DNA of 29,043 nucleotides, taken from JANLSE01 sp038214135 (GTDB taxonomy: Bacteria; Chloroflexota; Chloroflexia; Chloroflexales; Roseiflexaceae). The DNA lies in NCBI GenBank assembly GCA_038214135.1, contig JBBQSD010000072.1, forward strand, positions 1 to 29,043, written 5' to 3'. The notes below the pieces were generated by a model. It ran no database searches, was not told where the DNA came from, and saw only the letters and a list, made by a program, of their open reading frames with translations. A program made the position numbers and the translations under genes. Of the stretch, positions 22,168 to 29,043 are shown in pieces; within the stretch, counting starts at the first letter, position 1, and each line of letters opens with the position of its first letter.

Positions 22168-23292
22168 ATGACAAGTAAACTCCGAGTCGGTATCATTGGT
22201 AGCGGCGGTATTGCGAGCGTTCACCTGCGCGGCTACCTCGATAGTGGCCGCTACGAGATTGTTGGGCTTGCCGATCTCGAAGAGTCGGCGATGGCAGAGA
22301 AGGATACGCTGTTCCATATCGCGCCACGCCACTATAGCGATGCGCGTGCCATGCTGGCTGCGGAACAGCCGGATGTTGTGTCGATCTGCACCTGGCATCC
22401 CGGCCACGCACCCTGGACGATAGCAGCCGCAGCGTATCATCCAAAGGCGATTTTGTGCGAGAAACCAATGGCGGATACACTTGGCCATGCGGAGCAGATG
22501 CTGATCGCATGCCAGCGCAATAGGGTTAAACTTGGCATCGCCCACCAGCGGCGCTTCGTTCCGGCCTACACACTCGCCCGCGATCTGATCGCGCAGGGTG
22601 CCATCGGCAAGGTTCAGATCATTCAGAGCTTTGCCTCTGATGGCCTGCCCAACTATAGCTCCCACCAGGCCGATATGTATCGCTATTTGCTTGGCGATGA
22701 TGATTGTGATTGGGTCATGGGCAATGTCGAGCGTAAAACCGACCGCTATGAGCGTAGTACGCGGATTGAGGATTGCGCTGTTGGAATCTTCCACTTTACC
22801 AGTGGTGCCGTGGCAATGCTGCTGAGTGATGTCACCCCGCTTGTGTATCAGGGTGCCTGGATCTATGGCACACACGGCACGATCAATCTGAACACCCGTA
22901 ATCTCCAGCTCATGAATACCTCGACAGGCGGGCAGTGGCAGTTGCACGAACCAGATGGCAAATTCCACAGGGTTGCCGATCATGGCGAACAGTTTGAGTG
23001 GCACGAGGCTCCTGCCGCACAGATGGACGAACTGGCCGATTGGATTGAGGGCAAAACCGAGTATTTTCGTGGCAATGCCGAGAATGGCATCAAGGCGCTG
23101 CAGATGGTGCATGCCGTCTATGAATCGGCGCGCATGCACGAAAAGGTGCTGCTGCCAATGCAAACCCGCGCCAACCCGCTTGATCTCATGGTCGAATCCG
23201 GCCATCTGGCTCCACAACGCCCTGGTGCCTTCGATATTCGGGCCTTCCTGCTGCGCGGCGAAAAGATGACATCCGATACGGAGACACGGTGA
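22168..23292 (+). CDS. Gfo/Idh/MocA family oxidoreductase
   Basis: The 374-residue product starts four bases after AGAGGAA. The N-terminal Rossmann domain (1-125) begins KLRVGIIGSGGIASVHL with the GxGxxA loop (11-16) and carries the family's EKP motif (98-100) in AILCEKPMAD. The C-terminal alpha/beta domain has RRFVPAY, then SSHQADMYRYLLG, where a conserved GxHxxD-like segment supplies catalytic residues. Enzymes of this family oxidise or reduce sugar, inositol or glycoside hydroxyls with NAD(P). It follows the long repeat region and precedes a lactonase-family gene. The last few residues (TSDTETR) run into a GGTGATGGGGTGACAT repeat that supplies the stop. Substrate unknown. Confidence 0.93.
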   Translation: MTSKLRVGIIGSGGIASVHLRGYLDSGRYEIVGLADLEESAMAEKDTLFHIAPRHYSDARAMLAAEQPDVVSICTWHPGHAPWTIAAAAYHPKAILCEKPMADTLGHAEQMLIACQRNRVKLGIAHQRRFVPAYTLARDLIAQGAIGKVQIIQSFASDGLPNYSSHQADMYRYLLGDDDCDWVMGNVERKTDRYERSTRIEDCAVGIFHFTSGAVAMLLSDVTPLVYQGAWIYGTHGTINLNTRNLQLMNTSTGGQWQLHEPDGKFHRVADHGEQFEWHEAPAAQMDELADWIEGKTEYFRGNAENGIKALQMVHAVYESARMHEKVLLPMQTRANPLDLMVESGHLAPQRPGAFDIRAFLLRGEKMTSDTETR

Positions 23293-23340
23293 CACGGTGA
23301 TGGGGTGACATGGTGATGGGGTGACATGATGACAGAGGTT
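23286..23340. repeat. 16-bp tandem repeat GGTGATGGGGTGACAT
   Basis: Two perfect copies occupy 23296-23311 and 23312-23327, with partial copies on both sides. The array begins at the 3' end of the oxidoreductase gene, whose TGA stop is at 23290-23292. An inverted TGTCACC-type segment follows near 23379-23385, so a weak long-range hairpin is possible. Confidence 0.8.
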
Positions 23341-23425
23341 TGATCGAAGCGGTACGACACCAATCAAACGCATTCACCTTGTCACCTGGTCGAGAGTTGT
23401 CATTTGGTCACACAAAGAGGAGCAT

Positions 23426-24514
23426 ATGCTAATGAATACTGGGAACACAATAGTCTATGTCGGCACCTACACCCAGGTTCTGCCACACGTCCAGGGCAGC
23501 GCCGATGGGGTGTATGTCTACCAATTCGATGCAGCCACTGGTGCGTTGACATATCGTAGCGTTGGGACGGGGGTTGTCAATCCATCATTCGTAACGGTTG
23601 ATCCGCAACGTTCGGTTCTGTATGCGGTTCAGGAAATCGGCGAGTATGCGGGCCAGCAGGGTGGTGCAGTAAGCTCGTTTGCCATCGATCCAACAACCCA
23701 GGCATTGACGCTGATCAACACGCAGCCAACCCACGGCGCTCATCCATGTTATGTTAGTGTTGATGCGAGCGGGCAATGGTTGCTGGTGGCCAACTATAGC
23801 GGCGGAAATGTGACGGTGCTGCCGATTGGATCAGATGGAACACTCGGAACACCGACGGCTGTGGTTGCCCATGTTGGTGTGCCAACCCATCACGATGCGC
23901 CACACCCGCACTGCATTCGTTCGCTGCCCGGCGATTGGATAGTGGCAACGGATTGCGGCCTTGATCGGGTAGCTGTATATCGGTTGGATACAACCAATGG
24001 AACACTCAGCGCCAATGAGCCGCCGTGGACCATGCTCGCTCCTGGTGCTGGGCCGCGTCATGTCGCCCTGCATGCAAATGGAACCTGGCTGTACTGCATC
24101 AATGAACGCAATTCGAGCATGAGTGTTCTGGTTTATGATGCCAATGCTGGCACCCTGCACGAACTTCAGACGCTCTCAACCCTGCCTGTTAACTTTAGTA
24201 GTTCAAATAGCTGTGCCGATGTTCGCATTCATCCATCTGGTCAATTTGTGTATGGCTCGAACCGTGGGCACGATAGTATTGTGATTTTTGCAATTGATCC
24301 AGTGACAGGCCTGCTGGAACTACGAGGGCACCATTCCACTGGTGGGCGCACACCGCGCAATTTCGCCATCGACCCAAGCGGATCGTTTCTGTTGGCAGCT
24401 AATCAGGATAGTAATTCGGTTATTACGCTGCGGATCGATCCGGCAACGGGTATGCTGTCTGAAACCGGCCAGATTGCCAATATCCCATCGCCAGTTTGTG
24501 TGTGGTTTGCCTGA
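23426..24514 (+). CDS. Lactonase family beta-propeller (6-phosphogluconolactonase-type, Pgl/YbhE-like)
   Basis: The product has 362 residues from 23426 (three bases after GAGGAG); an ATG at 23432 has better spacing (nine bases) and is a likely alternative. The sequence is a seven-bladed propeller of the lactonase type: IVYVGTYT at the start, repeated 'DPxGxFLxAANxxxxxVxVFxID' blades such as VDASGQWLLVANYSGGNVTVL, IHPSGQFVYGSNRGHDSIVIFAID and IDPSGSFLLAANQDSNSVITLRID, and AGPRHVALHANGTWLY in the centre. Family members hydrolyse 6-phosphogluconolactone or related sugar lactones. Next to two sugar-type dehydrogenases, it would fit hydrolysis of the lactone formed by a C1 oxidation. No signal peptide is evident. 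Confidence 0.92.
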   Translation: MLMNTGNTIVYVGTYTQVLPHVQGSADGVYVYQFDAATGALTYRSVGTGVVNPSFVTVDPQRSVLYAVQEIGEYAGQQGGAVSSFAIDPTTQALTLINTQPTHGAHPCYVSVDASGQWLLVANYSGGNVTVLPIGSDGTLGTPTAVVAHVGVPTHHDAPHPHCIRSLPGDWIVATDCGLDRVAVYRLDTTNGTLSANEPPWTMLAPGAGPRHVALHANGTWLYCINERNSSMSVLVYDANAGTLHELQTLSTLPVNFSSSNSCADVRIHPSGQFVYGSNRGHDSIVIFAIDPVTGLLELRGHHSTGGRTPRNFAIDPSGSFLLAANQDSNSVITLRIDPATGMLSETGQIANIPSPVCVWFA

Positions 24515-24520
24515 TATCGT

Positions 24521-24625
24521 AGCTCTCAGCTCTCAGCTTTCAGGAGTACCCAGCAGTCAGGAGTCAGGAGTCAGGAGTCAGAATACGGAACCGAGAAGCT
24601 ATCAGCTATCAGCCATCAGGAGTTA
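24521..24625. repeat. Stacked heptamer arrays AGCTCTC, CAGTCAG/GAGTCAG, AGCTATC
   Basis: AGCTCTC x2 and AGCTTTC (24521-24541) run directly into AGGAGTA. GAGTCAG-type units (about 24554-24588) and AGCTATC x2 plus AGCCATC (24597-24617) running into AGGAGTT follow. Within each stack the period is seven. The array begins right after the lactonase gene's TGA (24512-24514). Confidence 0.85.
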
Positions 24626-25073
24626 CGAAGTTGCCACAACGACTTTTCGCATGCAGCCGAGGCATAACCAACGGGCGTTGAAGGGCCACCAACATTCTTT
24701 AACCAAGAATCATGCAACCAAGCAAGTGCCACAATCACGGATTGTTCGCAGTCGTGGCATGATCAACGGGCGGTGCCAACCAGATTAAATCACCGTATTG
24801 CAATGCCCTATCGTTGCGGGCGTATGCGATACGCCCCTACATCCATCGTCCGTCGATGTCAATGGCGCGCAATTGGCATTGGTGGCTGATGGTTCGCAGC
24901 TGTGGCATGATTACACAGGAACGGTTCCTGGACGCGGGTGCGGGGCGCGCAGCCGAAGAAGATTGTGGTACTCCACCGCCAGCGGAGGTTTGGAGGCCGC
25001 AGGCCTCCGAGAAAATCTCTTGCGCTGTGCTCGTGGCGAAGCTACGAGCACAGCGCAATAAAAGGAAACGAGC
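24626..25073. repeat. Mosaic of dispersed repeats before the second Gfo/Idh/MocA gene
   Basis: Three copies of the TTCGCAGCCGTGGCATGA element are present (near 24645-24664, 24744-24761 and 24892-24910), the first carrying the CAACGGGCGTTGAAGGGCC extension. A diverged single copy of the 89-bp repeat is at about 24798-24880. Near 25009-25055 GAGAAAATCTCTTGCGCTG and GAGCACAGCGCAATA could form an imperfect hairpin. The ribosome binding site AAAAGGAAA is at 25060. No gene is seen. Confidence 0.75.
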
Positions 25074-26339
25074 ATGAGCAAACTACGCCTCGCAATCGTT
25101 GGTTGTGGTGGCATGGGCCACCGCCATCTGTATGGGCTGATCGAGCTGCATCGGGCGGGCTGGCAGGATATTGAGCTAGTTGGTGCATGCGATCCCGTGA
25201 TCGCCAATGCCAATTCGCTGGCCGATCAGGCATTTGAAGCGTTTGGCAGCTGCCCGACCGTGGTGGCTAGCCTGGAAGAATTGGCGGCGCTGGATATTGA
25301 TGCTGTTGATATCACAACGACGCCCCGTTCGCACCATACTGTTGCCAATGATGCAATGGCGCGCGGCTGGCATGTGATGATCGAAAAGCCATTAGGGCTG
25401 ACGGTGCGAGCCTGCAATCAGATCCGTACGGCTGCCCGCCAATCGGGCCGGATTGTCAGCGTGGCCGAGAACTATCGCCGCGATCCAATCAATCGGCTGG
25501 CACGGGCGCTGCTTGATGCCGGTGCGATTGGCACACCACGCTTCGCCATTCATCATGTGATCGATGGCGGCGACCAGATGTTGATCTCGGTCTGGCGGCA
25601 TCAGAAGGACCAGAGCGGCGTCCTGATCGATGTTGGCGTCCATTATGCCGATATGCTCGAATACCTGCTCGGCCCAATCGAGAGCGTCTATGCCCAGACG
25701 CGCCTGCACGAGCCATTGCGTAAGAATGCGGCAGCCACTGGTGGTGCAACGACCAACCCATCTGGGGTGTATGGCCGCTGGCAGAAAGAGATGCCAGCCA
25801 CATTCGAGGCCACCGCCGATGATGCGGTGTATGCGACGATGCTGTTCAAACATGGTGCAGTCGGGCAGTATATCGAGGATCATGCCGCGCACGGCCAGCA
25901 CCTCTGGTCGCGGCGGATCTATGGCTCGGCTGGTTCCCTGGATCTGCCGAATGATCGAACTGGCGGCACAATCAGCCTTGTGAAGCCAGAACAGGGCGAA
26001 TTGAGCAATGGACAATTGCTTGATCTGGTGCCAAATTTCCGGCTCGATCCCGTGACAGCCGCATTATTTGGTGGCGAGCGCCTCACGTCCTATGCCATTC
26101 CATTCGCCGAAACCGACCGTAAGCTGCTAGCGATTGAGTATGCCGAGTTTGCAGAAGCCATTCGCAGCCAGCAACCACCCGAAGTCGATGTCGAACAGGG
26201 TGCCCGTTCGGTTGCTGTCGCCTATGCCTGGCTCGAATCAGGGCTACTTGGCCGCCCAGTAACAGTTGCAGATGTGCTGAATGAGCAGATCGGCGAGTAT
26301 CAGTATTCGATTGATCTGGGGTTAGGGCTGATTGAGTAG
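25074..26339 (+). CDS. Gfo/Idh/MocA family oxidoreductase (second, longer paralogue)
   Basis: The product has 421 residues after AAAAGGAA. The Rossmann loop is AIVGCGGMGHRHL (8-20), and the EKP motif is at 104-106 in HVMIEKPLGLT. The second domain has SVAENYRRDPINRLARALLDAGAIG and the typical GVLIDVGVHYADMLEYLLGP, whose His (in GVHYADM) is at the catalytic position of the family. It is longer than the upstream paralogue and has an insert around 215-245 (ATGGATTNPSGVYGRWQKEMPA). The end, VAYAWLESGLLGRPVTVADVL, is typical of dehydrogenases acting on sugars or inositols. Its position next to the lactonase and the first paralogue supports a role in the same catabolic block. Confidence 0.93.
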   Translation: MSKLRLAIVGCGGMGHRHLYGLIELHRAGWQDIELVGACDPVIANANSLADQAFEAFGSCPTVVASLEELAALDIDAVDITTTPRSHHTVANDAMARGWHVMIEKPLGLTVRACNQIRTAARQSGRIVSVAENYRRDPINRLARALLDAGAIGTPRFAIHHVIDGGDQMLISVWRHQKDQSGVLIDVGVHYADMLEYLLGPIESVYAQTRLHEPLRKNAAATGGATTNPSGVYGRWQKEMPATFEATADDAVYATMLFKHGAVGQYIEDHAAHGQHLWSRRIYGSAGSLDLPNDRTGGTISLVKPEQGELSNGQLLDLVPNFRLDPVTAALFGGERLTSYAIPFAETDRKLLAIEYAEFAEAIRSQQPPEVDVEQGARSVAVAYAWLESGLLGRPVTVADVLNEQIGEYQYSIDLGLGLIE

Positions 26340-26342
26340 AAC

Positions 26343-26413
26343 CGAGGAGTCAGAATTCAGGAGTCAGGAGTCAGAAGAGAGCCATCAGCTTTCAGCTTTC
26401 AGCCGTCAGGAGT
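26343..26413. repeat. Heptamer arrays GAGTCAG and CAGCTTT
   Basis: GAGTCAG, AATTCAG, GAGTCAG, GAGTCAG occur without gaps from about 26347 (period 7). CATCAGCT-TTCAGCT-TTCAGCC-GTCAGGA then runs to 26412. The register is the same as in the other arrays. Confidence 0.85.
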
Positions 26414-26466
26414 TCGGGTACACATCAGATTGAGCGCTTATTTGCTCGTAAAGCGCTGGGCTGTCT

Positions 26467-26583
26467 GGACTATGATAAGAATGATGATGTGATGGACTAT
26501 GATGAGGTATCGGCACTATGATGGTATAGGTAATCATAGTGTTCATGCCATCAGAATAATCATAGCCAAGACAGGAACACCCA
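26467..26583. repeat. Left leader of ATCATAG repeats upstream of the GxxExxY gene
   Basis: Forward motifs GGACTATGAT occur at 26467 and 26494, and GCACTATGATGG near 26513. Inverted motifs ATCATAGT (26533-26540) and ATCATAGCC (about 26567) follow. The core GATGTGATGGACTATGAT (26486-26503) recurs unchanged at 26982-26999, and GTAATCATAGT (26530-26540) recurs at 27010-27020. It ends right at the ATG of 26584. Confidence 0.85.
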
Positions 26584-26976
26584 ATGATCAAAGAGCAATA
26601 TCTGCATTCCGAACTGACGGGTAAGATTATTGGGTGCGCTCTGGAAGTACATAAGGCGTTGGGCAATGGCTTTCAGGAGGTCATTTACCAGCGTGCACTA
26701 GAGATCGAAATGACGCAGCAGGGATTAGCCTTCAGCCGTGAACACGAAATGGATATTTTCTATAAGAGCATCAAAATCGGGAAACGCCGCGTAGATTTTT
26801 TTGTTGAGGAGAAAGTGATGGTTGAACTGAAAGCAGTCATCCAACTGGAGGATGTCCACCTAGCACAGGCGATCAACTATCTTGAAGCCTCTGGGATGAA
26901 AGTCGGTTTGCTGATCAACTTTGGAAGTCGCAGTATGCAATTCAAACGCGTGATGAAGCCACCAAGGCAAGTCTAA
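26584..26976 (+). CDS. GxxExxY family protein (PD-(D/E)XK-like nuclease fold)
   Basis: The 130-residue product shows the naming motif G29-x-x-E32-x-x-Y35 in GNGFQEVIYQRAL. A core follows that fits a PD-(D/E)XK fold: RVDFFVEEKVMVELKA, with D71 and E81-x-K83 as the catalytic positions. Length and motif order match this widespread family of unknown function. The N-terminus LTGKIIGCALEVHKALG is typical. The gene is AT-richer in feel than its neighbours and is bounded on both sides by related ATCATAG-repeat leaders, so it looks like an inserted cassette. No strong RBS is visible. It may be a selfish or defence-related accessory gene, but that is inference. Confidence 0.88.
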   Translation: MIKEQYLHSELTGKIIGCALEVHKALGNGFQEVIYQRALEIEMTQQGLAFSREHEMDIFYKSIKIGKRRVDFFVEEKVMVELKAVIQLEDVHLAQAINYLEASGMKVGLLINFGSRSMQFKRVMKPPRQV

Positions 26977-26981
26977 TCTAT

Positions 26982-27075
26982 GATGTGATGGACTATGATT
27001 AGTTTGCGCGTAATCATAGTATTCATTCAATCAGGTCAATCATAGTACTCGTTCCATCAGGTGCATCATAGTCCA
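26982..27075. repeat. Right leader of ATCATAG repeats (copy of the left leader)
   Basis: The 18-base core GATGTGATGGACTATGAT lies at 26982-26999, six bases after the GxxExxY stop. GTAATCATAGTATTCATTC (27010 on) and two more ATCATAGT units (near 27037 and 27066) follow. The text ahead of the next ATG (CATAGTCCAGGATGGGAAAC) parallels that ahead of the GxxExxY ATG (CATAGCCAAGACAGGAACAC). The leader of the downstream gene therefore appears twice. Confidence 0.85.
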
Positions 27076-27090
27076 GGATGGGAAACTCCT

Positions 27091-29043
27091 ATGACCCAAA
27101 TCCCCAACTCACGGCGCATCACTGCCTTCCTCAATATCGAACCAGGCGAGGAACGCTTGATCAGCCTGTTGGTTCTGTTGTATTTCATCCTGTCGCTTGG
27201 CGTCGTGTTTGTGCAATCCATGGCGTTTGGTGTCTTCATTGCCGAATATGGCGTGCAGGGCCTGCCCTATTCCTATATCAGCATCGCATTTCTGGCATCG
27301 TTGGTGGCAGTGCTGTATATTCGAATCGGTGGGCGAGTTTCTTTTGCCAGGCTGCTTTCGATCAACCTAATCTTTTTGGCAGTCACCACCCTGCTGATCT
27401 GGATTGTGTTAAATACCCCGCTGTATCATGCTGCCACATTCATTCTGCCGCTCTGGTTTCAAACCGCGATCAATCTTGTGAATATCGCCGTTTGGCCCCT
27501 TGGCGGTAGCCTCTTTGATCTGCGGCAGGGCAAGCGCCTGTTTCCATTATTGGGCGCTGGCAACTGGCTGGCAAATATCGTCGCTGGCCTGTTCGTCCCG
27601 ACGCTGGTGAAAACTATTGGTACCACGAATCTGCTGTTGTTGGCGGTGCTCAGTTTTGGCCTCAGCCTGTTTGTGTTGCGGGCCATCTCGCGTTCCTACC
27701 TCCAGCCGAAACCGAATACGCCGGTGGCACAATCGGCGCGGCCTGCCAAAACGCCAACCGCAATGTTCAAAGATCGCTATGTTCGTTTGATTTTTGTCTA
27801 TATTACCCTGTGGTGGGCCGCCTTCTATTTTGCCGATAATATCTTCTATGATCGTGCCTTCGCCCAATTTCCCGATGCCGCGCAACTCACCGCGTTTATT
27901 GGCCAACTCCTTTCGATCATTGGGGTCGTTGCCCTGCTCTCCTCAACCGTGATCACCGGTCGCGTTATCGCCCGCTTCGGGCTACGGGTTGGGTTGATCG
28001 CCATGCCCCTGGTGGTGACTGCGACCCTCGGAATTCTGGCGATCAGCGGCAGCCTGGGCGCTTCCCTGCTGATTGTGTTCGCACTTGGCGCATTTGCAAA
28101 ATTGATCAATGTTGCCTTCGGTTTCTCACTCTCGCAATCTGCAAACGCCATCATCTATCAATCGCTGCCCGATAGCATACGCACTCGTATGCAGGCCACA
28201 GCCGAGGGTATCGTCCAACCGATTGCTATTGGCCTGGCCGGGTTAAGCCTGCTGGCGCTTACCGCCGGGCTGAAATTCAATTATATTGGCCTGGCCTATG
28301 TCGCCGTTGCTGTAGGCGCTGTATGGCTGATCGTCATCGTTCTCTTGAGCGGCAATTATGTCCAGGCACTAACGCGGGTGATCACCAGGCGAAGGTTGGG
28401 TGATGATGCAATGGTGCTGGCCGATCCCGCAAGCATAATGATCCTCCGCGATCGATTGCAGGATGCACATCCAGGTGTGGTGATCTATGCCCTGAACAAG
28501 CTGGAAACCCTTGATGGGCAGGCAGTCGTTGGCGAACTCCCCAAGCTCGTGCAACATCCAGCGCCCGATGTGCGCCGCGATGCGTTCAGCCGCATTGAAA
28601 CCCTGAAACTGCGTTCTGCATTGAGCGATGTACAACAGCAACTATTGGTTGAACCAGATCCATCTGTAAAAGAAGCCGCCCTGCGCGCATTAGGCGCAAT
28701 TACCGATAATCCAGCGCAGTTCGTGCATGCGCTCAGCGAAATGGATACCGCTACACAGCGTGGCGCATTGATCGGGTTGCTAAAATATGGCAACGAACCA
28801 ATTGCGCAACAAAAGCTGGATGGCCTGCTGGCAGCAGCAAGTGCTGATCATATTCTTGCAATCGAAGTGCTTGGTGCAGTCAATCGGCGTGAATACCACC
28901 CACAGCTGATCAGCGCCTGTGATGCACCCGAAACCAGCCGTGCGGCAGGCATGGCATTGGCTGCTATTGGCGCGGATATACTGCCCGAGATTGAAACTGC
29001 GTTCGCCCAGCCAGATGCGCCGCGTGAACGATTATTGACACTA
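27091..29043 (+). CDS. Nucleotide-transporter-like (Npt1/Npt2) membrane protein fused to HEAT-like repeats, 3' part missing
   Basis: From the ATG at 27091 the frame runs 651 codons to the window edge without a stop. Residues about 1-430 have roughly 12 membrane helices; it opens FLNIEPGEERLISLLVLLYFILSLGVVFVQSMAFGVFI, an entry segment I associate with bacterial ADP/ATP-translocase-like (MFS-type) proteins. After a basic segment (TRVITRRRLGDDAM), residues about 440-651 are alpha-helical repeats of 30-40 residues, for example HPGVVIYALNKLETLDGQAVVGELPKLVQHPAPDVRRDAF, of the HEAT type. Related proteins often end with a cyclic-nucleotide-binding domain, which would lie outside the window. Transport of nucleotides is not established for such HEAT-bearing forms. 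The ATG is preceded by the repeat leader; the RBS (GGATGGGAAA) is mediocre. Confidence 0.8.
   Translation, partial: MTQIPNSRRITAFLNIEPGEERLISLLVLLYFILSLGVVFVQSMAFGVFIAEYGVQGLPYSYISIAFLASLVAVLYIRIGGRVSFARLLSINLIFLAVTTLLIWIVLNTPLYHAATFILPLWFQTAINLVNIAVWPLGGSLFDLRQGKRLFPLLGAGNWLANIVAGLFVPTLVKTIGTTNLLLLAVLSFGLSLFVLRAISRSYLQPKPNTPVAQSARPAKTPTAMFKDRYVRLIFVYITLWWAAFYFADNIFYDRAFAQFPDAAQLTAFIGQLLSIIGVVALLSSTVITGRVIARFGLRVGLIAMPLVVTATLGILAISGSLGASLLIVFALGAFAKLINVAFGFSLSQSANAIIYQSLPDSIRTRMQATAEGIVQPIAIGLAGLSLLALTAGLKFNYIGLAYVAVAVGAVWLIVIVLLSGNYVQALTRVITRRRLGDDAMVLADPASIMILRDRLQDAHPGVVIYALNKLETLDGQAVVGELPKLVQHPAPDVRRDAFSRIETLKLRSALSDVQQQLLVEPDPSVKEAALRALGAITDNPAQFVHALSEMDTATQRGALIGLLKYGNEPIAQQKLDGLLAAASADHILAIEVLGAVNRREYHPQLISACDAPETSRAAGMALAAIGADILPEIETAFAQPDAPRERLLTL

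Noticed and set aside
27078..27509. 143-residue plus-strand ORF at the start of the transporter-like gene
   Set aside because: It is out of frame with the 651-codon membrane protein, which has clear hydrophobic helices and a better start at 27091.
1..29043. tRNA and rRNA genes
   Set aside because: No cloverleaf-like segment with a GGTTCGAATCC-type T-arm and no rRNA-like conserved text was noticed on either strand; a dedicated scan was not possible here.

Overview
The window looks like chromosomal DNA from a free-living, moderately GC-rich bacterium. The most likely phylum is Chloroflexota: the metabolic genes have that flavour, and the spacers are full of GTAGGGGCG/CGCCCCTAC hairpins and heptanucleotide repeats of a type I associate with such genomes. 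This assignment is an inference, not a placement. I see no rRNA, tRNA, CRISPR array, transposase or phage gene. Genes run in alternating strand blocks.

Region 1 (1-6.0 kb). Minus strand: the start of a nucleoside hydrolase, a small exported protein, a large GT-C-like membrane protein and a DUF362-type protein. A plus-strand gene follows with a clear sigma-70 promoter and a rho-independent terminator; it encodes a membrane-anchored protein with one FG-GAP-like calcium loop. Then a minus-strand pair: a Crp/Fnr regulator and a DUF3307 membrane protein.

Region 2 (6.1-9.7 kb, plus). A metallophosphoesterase, RidA, a xylose-isomerase-like TIM-barrel protein and a phytanoyl-CoA-dioxygenase-like enzyme.

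Region 3 (10-16.8 kb, mostly minus). A class-III aminotransferase, a split two-subunit ThDP decarboxylase of the sulfopyruvate/phosphonopyruvate type and a metal-dependent cyclase/hydrolase lie in one direction and may form one pathway. Next come a small plus-strand membrane protein, a probable AraC-type remnant, and an unrecognised large gene split into two overlapping frames.

Region 4 (17.2-26.3 kb, plus). A carbohydrate-type catabolic block. A tight, overlapping operon encodes an SDR, a GNAT acetyltransferase and two TIM-barrel isomerase/epimerase-like enzymes. It is followed by a second SDR, a Gfo/Idh/MocA dehydrogenase, a lactonase-family beta-propeller and a second Gfo/Idh/MocA dehydrogenase. 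Together these could oxidise, isomerise and delactonise an unidentified sugar, polyol or glycoside.

Region 5 (26.3-29 kb). A GxxExxY (PD-(D/E)XK-like) gene lies between two related ATCATAG-repeat leaders, followed by the 5' part of a nucleotide-transporter-like membrane protein fused to HEAT-like repeats, which runs off the window.

The most striking feature is the non-coding DNA. Most long spacers are mosaics of a few repeat families: period-7 tandem repeats, C-rich palindromes, AGACGCAA..TTGCGTCT palindromes, hairpin-bearing tandem arrays, and a roughly 126-bp element present in near-identical inverted copies 12 kb apart.
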